This document shows positions 34,013 to 42,541 of a stretch of 61,130 nt of DNA, one piece after another (the stretch's first letter is position 1; every line of letters begins with the position of its first letter). The translations under genes were made by a program, and so were the position numbers. Below the pieces are notes generated by a model, which searched no databases, was not told the origin of the DNA, and saw only the letters and a list, made by a program, of their open reading frames with translations. The stretch is from JAFGIG01 sp964397545 (GTDB lineage: Bacteria; SDB-A): NCBI GenBank assembly GCA_964397545.1, contig CAYNIW010000012.1:1-61130 (forward strand), written 5' to 3'.

Positions 34013-34558
34013 TCATTTCATCCTCTGTTTGTTTTCTTCTCCACTCAATTCAATGACTTCCTTGAAAAACCACCTGTATTCGTTTTCTTTCACTTCGACG
34101 TATTCTTCACGGTTGTCTTCACCGTGTTTTGAAAGGATTTCAAGTTTGATAATGTTGTAACGTTCCACATATTCCCTGTGATTTCTTAAGAAATCCCTGA
34201 AAAGAATATGGTTTCTCAGTTCAGTTGAATCGGAAGGACAGACATAGAGATGATGCTTAATTTCGTCGAGAACCGGATATTTGTCTTCTCCGGTTCTTTT
34301 AAAAGCTTCCCTGCCCTCAATCCCCTGGTTTCCGTTGTGAAAGTATCCAATTTTTCCGAGTTCGTCTTTCGTCAGTTCAAAAGCGCACATGTCGCTGACC
34401 TCAATGTCGATGTCAATAACCGGTTTTGCCATCATTCCTGGAATAGAAGTGCTTCCGATGTGTTCAATCCTGACAAAATTGCTTAAGTTCTTTTCAAGCT
34501 CGGTTTTTATCAGATCAAACCGCCTGGGCCAATCCCTGGAGTATTCTACTATTACCGT
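34013..34558 (-). CDS. GrpB (UPF0157) family nucleotidyltransferase-like protein, non-standard start
   Basis: The first ATG is at 34435, but the same frame upstream codes conserved GrpB sequence: VIVEYSRDWPRRFDLIKTEL, then RIEHIGSTSIPG running into MMAKPVIDIDIEV. This part includes the HIGSTS motif of the nucleotidyltransferase fold and must belong to the protein. No ATG, GTG or TTG lies between the in-frame TGA and this sequence. The best-placed codon is ACG at 34558-34556, 6-7 bases after AAAGGA. Full length would be 181 residues, normal for GrpB. Either ACG or ATA initiates, or the start was mutated or misread. Confidence 0.8.
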   Translation of the reverse strand, partial: TVIVEYSRDWPRRFDLIKTELEKNLSNFVRIEHIGSTSIPGMMAKPVIDIDIEVSDMCAFELTKDELGKIGYFHNGNQGIEGREAFKRTGEDKYPVLDEIKHHLYVCPSDSTELRNHILFRDFLRNHREYVERYNIIKLEILSKHGEDNREEYVEVKENEYRWFFKEVIELSGEENKQRMK

Positions 34559-34586
34559 AAATGAGTCCTTTCACTTAAGCACAGGA

Positions 34587-35393
34587 TCAGATAAACAAAA
34601 GCAGGCTGATTGCCATGACGAGCATTCCCGCAATCAACCCTCCTATGGCCAGATGGTGTTCTCCGTATTCTTCTGCAGTCGGCAAGAGTTCGTCAAGCGA
34701 GATGTATACCATTATTCCGGCAACCGAAGCGAAAACGAATCCGAAAGTCGCGTCGGTAAAAAAAGATCGAAGAAGAAAAAACCCGATCAGAGCACCGACA
34801 GGTTCGGCTAATCCTGACAAAAAAGACAGCACAAACGCCTTTTTTCTGCTTTTTGTCGCAAAGTAAATCGGCGCTGAAACAGACAGTCCTTCGGGGATGT
34901 TGTGAATGGCTATCGCTACGGCTATGCTGATGCCCAGTGAAGGATTTGCCAATCCGCTCATGAATGTCGCCAAACCCTCTGGAAAATTGTGAATAGATAT
35001 TACAAGTGCGGAAAACATTCCCATCCTCATCAGTTTTCTCTTGTCTTTTTCGGAAGATTTTTTTATTTTTTCTGCGACGTTCAGCTCGTGCGGATTCTCG
35101 TAAGACGGGATTATTTTGTCAATCAGCGCAATGACTAAAATGCCTGCAAAAAATGCCACGACTGTCCAGACATAACCTGATTTCATGCCGAGCGCTGTGG
35201 TAAGCGAATCTTTTGCTTTCGCGAATATCTCGACTAGCGAAACATAAATCATGACGCCGGCTGAAAAACCGAGGGATAAGGTCAAAACCTTTGGGTTGAA
35301 TTTTTTCGACATCAGCCCTATGAGACTGCCGACACCCGTCGAAAGCCCCGCAAGCAGCGTCAAGGTAAAAGCAAAAAAGACGTTTTTATCCAT
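34587..35393 (-). CDS. zupT: ZIP-family zinc transporter (ZupT-like)
   Basis: The 268-residue protein has about eight membrane helices and the ZIP signatures: HNFPEGLATF in helix IV and AIAIHNIPEGLSVSAP in helix V, which bind Zn(II) or Fe(II). The N-terminal TLLAGLSTGVGSLIG is ZupT-like. A TTG three codons upstream (35402) is an alternative start; neither has a good ribosome site, so the ATG is preferred. It precedes the GrpB gene by 28 bases. Confidence 0.92.
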   Translation of the reverse strand: MDKNVFFAFTLTLLAGLSTGVGSLIGLMSKKFNPKVLTLSLGFSAGVMIYVSLVEIFAKAKDSLTTALGMKSGYVWTVVAFFAGILVIALIDKIIPSYENPHELNVAEKIKKSSEKDKRKLMRMGMFSALVISIHNFPEGLATFMSGLANPSLGISIAVAIAIHNIPEGLSVSAPIYFATKSRKKAFVLSFLSGLAEPVGALIGFFLLRSFFTDATFGFVFASVAGIMVYISLDELLPTAEEYGEHHLAIGGLIAGMLVMAISLLLFI

Positions 35394-35711
35394 ATACTTC
35401 AAATGGGATCATATATCTGAATAAACATCCAAAAGAAATAACACCATCCCCGGGTTTTCATGTTTTAAGTCTAAAATTTTACCACAATAATTGGCATGCT
35501 TCATTAATATCAAATGATTACCTGAATTTGCGTTCTTTATGACCAATGGATGTTATTCGATGCAAAATTTACGATAGACAAAAATAAGAAATAACGGATG
35601 CTCCGCCGCACGGACTTGTTGGTGAATGTATTACAGGAAACCGGGTAAGGTCAATTTACCCCAGGGCATGAAGATGAGTTATTGAATCACATCTGCGGCT
35701 TATTGAAATAT
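35394..35711. other. Intergenic spacer, no gene seen
   Basis: About 320 bases without a convincing frame, RNA or repeat. The segment ends at a strong forward promoter. Confidence 0.5.
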
Positions 35712-35740
35712 TTGACATTTCTTCTATCTGATTCTAATGT
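35712..35740 (+). promoter_or_regulatory. Sigma-70-type promoter
   Basis: Perfect -35 TTGACA (35712-35717), 17-base spacer and -10 TAATGT (35735-35740). It lies 30 bases before the start of the exported protein at 35771, which has its own AGGAGG site. Confidence 0.7.
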
Positions 35741-35770
35741 TTTTATAGATATAAAAGATTAGGAGGAATA

Positions 35771-36343
35771 ATGAACAGATTCGCATTTATTTCATCTGCC
35801 CTGATCATGGTATTTTTAACGTCGGGTTTATTTTCAATGGAACAAATAATGCCTCTTGCCGTCGGGAATACATGGGATTATGGATTTTCCGCCGGCGAAA
35901 GATTGAGCGGAGAATACACCTGCGCTATCACCGACAAGACAGAGATATCCGGCGTCACAGTTTTTAAGCTGACATACAAGGGAATGCTATACGCGGAAGA
36001 ATATTATCAATTGTATAGTATTACCGAAGAAGGGGAAGTCTTGTTTCACGGAGATTCCGAACATGGGCTTCTTTCTGCTCCTGAAATTATTGTTAAATAT
36101 CCCGTAGAAGAAGATTTTACATGGGAAACTAAAGGTCTTGGATCTCCCGTAGAGTGGGAAATAGTAGATATAGATGAAGAAGTAACAGTTCCGGCGGGAA
36201 CTTTCAGATGCGTTCATACAGTTGGAACGAATCAATCCGGAAACAAAACAGACCATTGGTATGCTCCGGGAGTAGGAGATATTAAAATTCATCAGAGAAG
36301 CACTGACCTTATCATCGAACTTCTGAATTTTGATGTTAAATAA
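35771..36343 (+). CDS. Hypothetical exported beta protein (WYAPGVG type)
   Basis: The 190-residue protein has a signal peptide (FAFISSALIMVFLTSGLFS). The motifs MPLAVGNTWDY near the start, VPAGTFRCVHTVGT and DHWYAPGVGDIKI near the end recur in many exported proteins of uncultured FCB-type and Firmicutes genomes. No function is established. AGGAGGAATA precedes the ATG and a near-consensus promoter lies just upstream, so the gene is probably expressed alone. Confidence 0.72.
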   Translation: MNRFAFISSALIMVFLTSGLFSMEQIMPLAVGNTWDYGFSAGERLSGEYTCAITDKTEISGVTVFKLTYKGMLYAEEYYQLYSITEEGEVLFHGDSEHGLLSAPEIIVKYPVEEDFTWETKGLGSPVEWEIVDIDEEVTVPAGTFRCVHTVGTNQSGNKTDHWYAPGVGDIKIHQRSTDLIIELLNFDVK

Positions 36344-36510
36344 TCTTGTAATTTATTAAATACTGTTAATAGGACTCGTTCTTAATCCAAATGAACTTCA
36401 AAATTTATTACATTGTGCAGAAACTGAATAATGCACCGCAGATTTAATTATCAGTAATTCTTTGAATTTCTACCATAGCAGTATTAAAATAAAAGAAGCG
36501 AGTAAAACAT

Positions 36511-36993
36511 ATGAAAGAAATCAGAAGGCTCGATTCTTCAGGATCGGAACTTGTCCTGATGGTATATGACTTCCGGGTCATTCTCAGCAAACTCAACAAA
36601 TCAACCCTCGAATACACCCTCAAAGACGCACTCGACGAGATTTCAGAATATTTTAAGGAAAACAAGACCGTCTTCGGCCTCTACGACGACGAACTTCTCA
36701 TCGGTTTTTCCGTCCTGAAATCGGAGGATAAGGTTTTCTGGCTCGAATGGCTTTTCATAGACAGGAAGTTCAGGGGATTTGAAAACGCGTCCCTGCTTTT
36801 TGATTTCACTGAAAATTTCGCAAAAGAAAACGGCGCGGATCAGCTCTATATATGGGTTCATCCGGACAACAAGCAAATGCTGAGATTTTTGAAGAAAAAA
36901 GGATACGATGTTTTAAATCTCGTAGAAGTAAAAAAGATAAAACCCAATACTTCGAAAAATATAAATATACTCGGTAATGAGTTGAGGTATTGA
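36511..36993 (+). CDS. GNAT-family N-acetyltransferase
   Basis: The 160-residue protein fits a single GNAT domain. It has the acidic N-terminal helix DALDEISEYF, the central strands EDKVFWLEWLFIDRKFRGF and the late LYIWVHPDNKQMLRFLKKKG with the Asn and Tyr-containing C-terminal motif. The acetyl-CoA loop (RKFRGFENASLL) is an eroded version of R/Q-x-x-G-x-G/A. Substrate unknown. It stands alone between two spacers. Confidence 0.75.
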   Translation: MKEIRRLDSSGSELVLMVYDFRVILSKLNKSTLEYTLKDALDEISEYFKENKTVFGLYDDELLIGFSVLKSEDKVFWLEWLFIDRKFRGFENASLLFDFTENFAKENGADQLYIWVHPDNKQMLRFLKKKGYDVLNLVEVKKIKPNTSKNINILGNELRY

Positions 36994-37018
36994 TCTTTTT
37001 TATGACAAATCGCAAGAA

Positions 37019-37605
37019 AAAAAAAGAAGATTTAACCGCGAAAAAAGGGAAAGAAATATCCGCCACTAAAAGAAAGGAAGATTTAACCGCGAATCAACGC
37101 GAATTGACGCGAATGAGAAGTAAGAAACTTTTCTTTATAAAATTTGTCCTGCAAATTTTATAACTTCGTGTCGTCTGCTTAATTTCCGACGGAAATTTGC
37201 AGACCTTCGTGTAGCTCTCTTATTTACTTTGGTAAATAAGATTTTTGCTTATTTAGCAAATAAGCAAGCCTTCGTGGTAAAAATTGTCTTATTACTTTTG
37301 TCAAATACAGAAATAAAATATATAAAAAGAAAGGAAGATTTAACCGCGAATCAACGCGAATTGACGCGAATGAGAAGTAAGAAACTTTTCTTTATAAAAT
37401 TTGTCCTGCAAATTTTATAACTTCGTGTCGTCTGCTTAATTTCCGACGGAAATTTGCAGACCTTCGTGTAGCTCTCTTATTTACTTTGGTAAATAAGATT
37501 TTTGCTTATTTAGCAAATAAGCAAGCCTTCGTGGTAAAAATTGTCTTATTACTTTTGTCAAATACAGAAATAAAATATATAAAAAGAAAGGAAGATTTAA
37601 CCGCG
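37019..37605 (+). repeat. Tandem 257-bp repeat with nested palindromes and CGCGAA/CACGAA motifs
   Basis: Two copies, 37071-37327 and 37328-37584, look identical and a third begins at 37585 (AGAAAGGAAGATTTAACCGC) before diverging. A degenerate partial unit precedes them. Each copy starts with AACCGCGAATCAACGCGAAT and carries four stem-loops (copy 1: 37136-37162, 37174-37203, 37219-37240, 37245-37267), separated by CTTCGTG units. Its end, TTCGTGGTAAA, is a near inverse of its beginning, TTTAACCGCGAA. Open frames inside are not genes. Confidence 0.88.
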
Positions 37606-37753
37606 GTTAATTAATCGAAGATTCAAAATATCATCAGTATTTTTTTGGTTACATAAAAAACCGTATCCAAAGGGGGAATATTTGTTAGAATATTACGGTA
37701 GAGAATATCAATGAGAGTTAATCGCCATCTAAAATGCAGTTTCCCCTGCAAAG

Positions 37754-38038
37754 ATGTTGAACACAAAAGCCGTCTTGTGCATGGGAGATTTCGCGATAAA
37801 GTGCATCAACTACATATCCAAAGAGAAAAAAGGGTGCAGAATAATTCCTGCCGGTTCGACTTACAAAATACGATCAGACAACTATATCGAGAATTCCGTT
37901 CTTTATATTCCATCATACACACAGACGGGGGATTCATTCAACATTGAGAAAAGCAAAAGAAAGATGATCGCCGAGGATATTAAAAAAGCGGTTTTATACG
38001 CGGGGATACATTTTGAAAAGAAAGGGAATACTGAATGA
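37754..38038 (+). CDS. Small hypothetical protein
   Basis: The 94-residue frame (MLNTKAVLCMGDFAIKCIN at the start) is not recognised and has no clear ribosome site. It ends in an ATGA overlap with the next gene, which favours a real or recently truncated gene. It may be the tail of a longer gene cut by the repeat upstream. A competing frame at 37711 overlaps it and looks less protein-like. Confidence 0.35.
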   Translation: MLNTKAVLCMGDFAIKCINYISKEKKGCRIIPAGSTYKIRSDNYIENSVLYIPSYTQTGDSFNIEKSKRKMIAEDIKKAVLYAGIHFEKKGNTE

Positions 38039-38760
38039 AATTTTTATGGTTCAACTTGTTCTATGTTTTTTTGTTTACCGCCGCAAACGGCATTTCAGGC
38101 GGAGTTTTTATCTATCCTGTTCTTGAAAGCGGCGGGTATTGCATAGAAGACCTCGTTCCGGAACGATGGTCGGTTCTCGATTCAGCTCAAGGCGACCTCA
38201 ACGGCGATTCCCTTGCCGACATTGCTGTGGTCTTTGAGTTCGAAGACAGCGTCCAGTCAATATCGAACGACGAATTTAATCCTGATACTTCTTTCTACAA
38301 ACCGCGGATTCTGGCTGTATATTTTAAAGATGATTCCCTCGGAAAATATGTTTTAAAGGAAAGGAACAACACGTTCATCATAAACAGCACTCAACCCAAT
38401 ATGGCGGAGCCTTACGACGGCATGACAATAGAAAATGGCGTTTTAAAAATTGATTTTCTCTTCTGGTATGCAATGGGAACATGGTGGATGTCGAGGATAA
38501 CATACGAATTTCATTATCGTAACGGTCAATTCATTCTGTCTGCCTGCGAATACACCAGCACTCACAGGGCGTCTTTGGAATCTACCTGTTACAATATTGA
38601 TTTCATCAAGGAGGAATACAGCATCACCAGGGTTGAGCCTATAGAGGACGATTTTATCGAAACAGTTGAATACAGAAAAATAACTTACCCTGAAATCCAG
38701 CCTCTGCGGTCTTTGATAAGACCGTTTTTCTGGGAATTCGAGGAGGGGATTATAATATGA
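38035..38760 (+). CDS. Hypothetical exported protein with one FG-GAP-like motif
   Basis: The 241-residue protein has a signal peptide (LFYVFLFTAANGIS) and one calcium-loop-like motif AQGDLNGDSLADIAVVFEFE near 58-77. The C-terminal half is aromatic-rich (LFWYAMGTWWMSRITYEF). The layout resembles the unknown protein at 19062, with one VCBS-like motif in a domain about 200 residues long. It overlaps the following gene by 4 bases. Function unknown. Confidence 0.65.
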   Translation: MKFLWFNLFYVFLFTAANGISGGVFIYPVLESGGYCIEDLVPERWSVLDSAQGDLNGDSLADIAVVFEFEDSVQSISNDEFNPDTSFYKPRILAVYFKDDSLGKYVLKERNNTFIINSTQPNMAEPYDGMTIENGVLKIDFLFWYAMGTWWMSRITYEFHYRNGQFILSACEYTSTHRASLESTCYNIDFIKEEYSITRVEPIEDDFIETVEYRKITYPEIQPLRSLIRPFFWEFEEGIII

Positions 38761-39515
38761 AAGCGCTATTTTCGCTTGCGACAGCCGCTATTTACGCTTT
38801 GTCTTTGAATTCTTCAATAATCGATTACAAATCAATTGAAATCAATTTTACGGACAGCGCTGACGTTTTTGGAAAAGCCCTGTGGTCACCTCAAGGTGCT
38901 TTGAATATAACCGGAGAAGGGCTCGGATGGGACGGCGAAGCCGCTTCTTCGAGGGACTGCCGGATAATTACAGAACCTCTCGCTTTGGGTCTTTCATGGC
39001 GTCCGCCTTCTTCCATATCGGTGAAAGTTACGATTCTGCCGGAACCCGAACAATTTATCCTCAACAGCGGAGACACTTCGAAACCTTACGGAGGTGATGT
39101 CTTCATCCGGTATTCACCTGATCTTGCGAATTGGTCTTCGTGGCAAGTTCTTAATACTTCCGAGTCGGGAGATCCGGGCAGGATATTCAGCGGAACGGTC
39201 AGAATCCCAAACCTGGAAAGGGAGACCTACTCTGCTCTGATAGGCGAATACGCCAAATTCGATGTCGAGTGGCGATGCGACGAGGACGCCGCGGTGCGCT
39301 GGCTCCTGAGCATTGACGAGCACTTCTTCGAGAGATACATCCCTTTCATCGGTTACGTGGAAGTCCTCTTTGAAAGTTCTTTTTTCGGCGGACAGAGGAT
39401 TTCGTCGTTCAAAGCTGAAGTGGTATATTCATTAAGCGGGCTTCATACACTCCCCAAAGACACGAGCTCATACGAAGAGAGAAATTCAACTCCGTGGTCT
39501 TTTAGGGCTAAATAA
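38757..39515 (+). CDS. Hypothetical exported protein
   Basis: The 252-residue protein begins with a signal peptide (LFSLATAAIYALSLNSSI). The body is beta-rich with many aromatic and acidic residues. The segment VFIRYSPDLANWSSWQVL resembles a sialidase/BNR or jelly-roll strand pattern. It is translationally linked (ATGA) to the gene before and precedes a cytidine deaminase by 18 bases. I do not recognise a family. Confidence 0.62.
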   Translation: MKALFSLATAAIYALSLNSSIIDYKSIEINFTDSADVFGKALWSPQGALNITGEGLGWDGEAASSRDCRIITEPLALGLSWRPPSSISVKVTILPEPEQFILNSGDTSKPYGGDVFIRYSPDLANWSSWQVLNTSESGDPGRIFSGTVRIPNLERETYSALIGEYAKFDVEWRCDEDAAVRWLLSIDEHFFERYIPFIGYVEVLFESSFFGGQRISSFKAEVVYSLSGLHTLPKDTSSYEERNSTPWSFRAK

Positions 39516-39533
39516 GGTTTAAGTGAAGAGTCT

Positions 39534-39911
39534 ATGAAAGACGCTGAACTGATTTCTAAAGCACGAAAATTCCTGGGTGAATTCAGCCTGTCTGAGAGTT
39601 TTCTTTCCGCCGGATCTGTCGCCGCGGCTTTGGTAAGCGGTTCCGGAATCGTTTACACGGGAATCTGCATAGACCTTGCCTGCGGAATTGGATTCTGCGC
39701 GGAACACTCGGCTATATCCGAAATGCTAAAAAACAGGGAGACGCAGATAGACACGATAGTCGCCGTCAGCAAGAACGGTGTCATTCCGCCTTGCGGAAGG
39801 TGCCGTGAGATGATATTTCAGATAGACAAAAAGAACCTCAAGACGAGGGTTTTGCTGGCAGAAGGCAAATGCGTCTTGCTCGAGAATCTGCTCCCGGAGA
39901 GATGGATTTGA
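39534..39911 (+). CDS. cdd: Cytidine deaminase-like zinc enzyme
   Basis: The 125-residue protein has the zinc site CAEHSA (Cys55, catalytic Glu57) and PPCGRCRE (Cys87, Cys90), as in tetrameric cytidine and blasticidin-S deaminases. The three-cysteine ligand set marks the homotetramer type. The C-terminal part is short, so substrate could be cytidine or a related base. The end overlaps the next gene. Confidence 0.85.
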   Translation: MKDAELISKARKFLGEFSLSESFLSAGSVAAALVSGSGIVYTGICIDLACGIGFCAEHSAISEMLKNRETQIDTIVAVSKNGVIPPCGRCREMIFQIDKKNLKTRVLLAEGKCVLLENLLPERWI

Positions 39912-41314
39912 TCCGGACAGTTTTGCTTTCTTCAATAATTATAACCTCGTTAAATCTCACCGCTTTTCAAGTGAATGATTACTATCAACAGAAGGGACAC
40001 CAAAGGATATCCAGACCTTCAGTCATATTCGAATTTCCTCTTGCGGACATCCCTTTCAACACAGAGAACGGATATTCGTTTCCGAGTATTAGGCAGTCCA
40101 TAGCTATAACGAGCGGGGTTACACAAGGTTCTCACCACGCCATGAAACTGATGTGGGATCCGGATTTGTCCGAAAAAAGTTTTGGAGCCCTAATATCGAA
40201 CAAAAGATTCGGCGGGCTTTGCATGTCCATTATAATATTTGATCTCTTCTCGCCTTTCAGGGGCTGGACTCACGAGGAAGGGCACAGAGCAGTGCTCACC
40301 CGAAGGGGAATATCGAGCCAAAACGACATATATCTCAATCCGTTCGCAGAACTTGTAAGTGTAAGCCACGTCCGTGATGAAGATCTGATTCGACTAAAAG
40401 ACGAACACCCTGCTGACATGGTAAGGCTTGCTGAAGCCGGCGGAGAAGTCCAGATAGAGCTGTCTCTTCGGATGAGAAAGCAGAATTTCTTCAGCGGCAG
40501 ACCTTCTTTTTACGATATTGCCGACCATTGGATTAACCTCGGAAGTCTCGCCTGGTATGTCTGGCTATGCGGAAGCGATGAGGCAGACAAAATTATTGAA
40601 GAGGAAACCTTGAAAGAAGACGCGGACATCATGAAACGAGACATTATAGGCGGAGATTATCTTTCGTGGGTCTATGATCTTTTCCGACCCAACGAGCCTT
40701 ATCTTTCAGGACTCAGAGGAAGACCGCACCCATCCGGTGTCGGGTTGGATCGTTACATCATGCCGTCTGAACTCACTGAAGAAGAACTTGATTACCTGAA
40801 GCTGCAGGGACAGCTCATTTTTTTGAATTTCATTTCTCCTCAGCTTTTCGGTTTGGATAGATTCACAGGGACAAATCCTTTTAACAAAGAAAATTTTTCC
40901 TGGAACTTCGCCGTCACTCACCATTTGACATCTTTCGGAACCGCCACGGGATTACACTTTTTTTTACAACAGGGCAGGGCAAATGTTATCCTATCATGTT
41001 TGACATACAAATCCCGATACAAATATATGCCGGGTTTTTCATTTGAATTGTCGAGGTTCCCTGTTAACTTTCTGGATAAGAATATCGCTTTTTCATCTTC
41101 CTTTTCAATATGGGCTCAGCCGAAAGACCAGAGTTTTTCAACAGAAGCTGTGGAACATGGAGGCGCGCTGATGCTTAAAATCATATATCCGGTCACTGAT
41201 TTTTTTGAACTTTTCTCCGAATGCGACATAAAAACAGAGGGTTGGGTTCCGGGAAATGTATATCTCGAAGATGCTTTTAGAGTTTCCGGAGGCGTATCTC
41301 TAACTATCAAATGA
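39902..41314 (+). CDS. Exported protein with HEEGH zincin-like motif, possible barrel
   Basis: The 470-residue protein starts with a signal peptide (MDLIRTVLLSSIIITSLNL) if ATG 39902 is used; an upstream ATG at 39869 would give an extra hydrophilic 11 residues. GWTHEEGHRAVLTRRGIS places His124-Glu-Glu-Gly-His128, matching HExxH of zinc peptidases. A third ligand is not certain; AEAGGEVQIEL 60 residues later has suitable Glu. The last 120 residues have alternating hydrophobic strands like an outer-membrane barrel. No family recognised; the protease role is inference. Confidence 0.7.
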   Translation: MDLIRTVLLSSIIITSLNLTAFQVNDYYQQKGHQRISRPSVIFEFPLADIPFNTENGYSFPSIRQSIAITSGVTQGSHHAMKLMWDPDLSEKSFGALISNKRFGGLCMSIIIFDLFSPFRGWTHEEGHRAVLTRRGISSQNDIYLNPFAELVSVSHVRDEDLIRLKDEHPADMVRLAEAGGEVQIELSLRMRKQNFFSGRPSFYDIADHWINLGSLAWYVWLCGSDEADKIIEEETLKEDADIMKRDIIGGDYLSWVYDLFRPNEPYLSGLRGRPHPSGVGLDRYIMPSELTEEELDYLKLQGQLIFLNFISPQLFGLDRFTGTNPFNKENFSWNFAVTHHLTSFGTATGLHFFLQQGRANVILSCLTYKSRYKYMPGFSFELSRFPVNFLDKNIAFSSSFSIWAQPKDQSFSTEAVEHGGALMLKIIYPVTDFFELFSECDIKTEGWVPGNVYLEDAFRVSGGVSLTIK

Positions 41315-41329
41315 ATATATTGGTATAAA

Positions 41330-41691
41330 ATGAAACACCAAAGAATCATTTTTTTCATCTTTTTTTAAGTTCTACCCGTATTCTTTTTTTCATGCGGCAA
41401 AATGCAATTTAATCAACGGGACGAAAACAAAACTGTTATAGGTATATTCCGGCGAAGGGGCGGCTCAAGGGTGTGCGATTCCCGCAGAGAAAATGTTTCT
41501 CTGGATGGGCTGTGAGACAAAAAGGATTTACGCAGAAAATATCAACGAATAAAGAGTGTCAGACATCGATATTTTTTATTTCCCTGGAGGATCCTCAGCT
41601 CCTTTTCTGAGAGACATTGACGAGAGGGGGAAAAAATTCTACTCATTGAACAATCGTCCCGCAATAATCGCCTGTGAATACGGAAAAGGAA
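41330..41691 (+). pseudogene. Decayed lipoprotein gene with BPL_N/glutamine-amidotransferase-like domain
   Basis: From ATG 41330 the frame reads MKHQRIIFFIFF, a TAA, then VLPVFFFSCGK, a lipoprotein signal with lipobox. It continues NKTVIGI, then needs a one-base shift to read SGEGAAQGCAIPAEKMFLW and GCETKRIYAENINE. After a second in-frame TAA come DIDIFYFPGGSSAPFLRDI and PAIIACEYGKG before the gap. The order (SGEGA, then FPGGS) matches the BPL_N domain near biotin ligases and amidotransferases. Two stops and one frameshift suggest a dead gene, or poor sequence next to the gap. Confidence 0.65.
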
Positions 41692-41791
41692 NNNNNNNNN
41701 NNNNNNNNNNNNNNNNNNNNNNNNNNNNNNNNNNNNNNNNNNNNNNNNNNNNNNNNNNNNNNNNNNNNNNNNNNNNNNNNNNNNNNNNNNN
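41692..41791. other. Assembly gap (100 N)
   Basis: Exactly 100 N, the usual placeholder. Unlike the first gap, its flanks are not identical, so real sequence of unknown length is probably missing. Confidence 0.9.
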
Positions 41792-42483
41792 CTCTGGGAA
41801 ACAAACAGTTCGGGATAACTTTCGGCATAACATCGCATAGAAATCTGAATCAAGCTGAACTTACTGGAAATTACATTTGGCTGGGTTATGACTTGGATGG
41901 TTTCGACAGTTGGGGAGGATACGCTATCAATTCAAACGGAACTTATACATGGGCAGTCGCGCCTGATTCCCTTACAGCTCCTTTTGATCACTTCCAGGGA
42001 GGCGGCGGCGGGACATGGCAGGTTTCTCCAAGCGATTCTTCCCGTATCTCTTTCACGGAAGGGGGAATGACAGCTTACGGAACTATTTTACCGGGAAAAT
42101 TGATGATTGTTGATGACCCAATGCATGGTTACATTCTCGGCATAAAGTATCCCTCCTCACATATCCCTTTCAGCCAGATAGCAGGAAAATACACCTGTAT
42201 TGATTATTCGAACAATGACATAGGCATAGGACATTATCAACTCCCCTCATCAAGCGCGCCTATCAGCTGGTATGTTAAATATAAAATTCACGGAGTTGAC
42301 CAAGGGACAAGCAATTCAAACCTACAGCAGCATCCTTATGTCAACAATGCTTTCACCATCACCGAAGGTCAATGGACCACTGAAATGCTCATTCTTCCGG
42401 GAGAGATCATTTTACACTGGTGTTATGAGCATGATTCGACAGGATATAATCTTGTATCAACGGGAATTGGAGCGAAACTGTAA
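41792..42483 (+). CDS. Hypothetical beta-rich protein, 5' end lost in the gap
   Basis: The open frame runs out of the Ns and ends at TAA 42481-42483, giving 230 residues from LGNKQFGITF. Two similar modules seem present: AELTGNYIWLGYDLDGF and QIAGKYTCIDYSNNDIG, each followed by a GHY/YAI-type strand and a variable segment. They suggest an internal duplication of about 110 residues. The composition is typical of an exported beta protein. Family unknown. Confidence 0.6.
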
Positions 42484-42541
42484 AATATAACCATAGTTCA
42501 GGCATTGACCTGAAGCGCCGTTTTAATATAAAATCAGACCT

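Noticed and set aside
37071..37605. Regular repeats considered as a CRISPR array
   Set aside because: Units are 257 bases and directly joined, with no unique spacers between short repeats and no cas gene nearby.
37711..37947. 78-residue + strand frame
   Set aside because: It is rich in Arg/His/Gln without hydrophobic pattern and overlaps a better frame at 37754 that links to the next gene.
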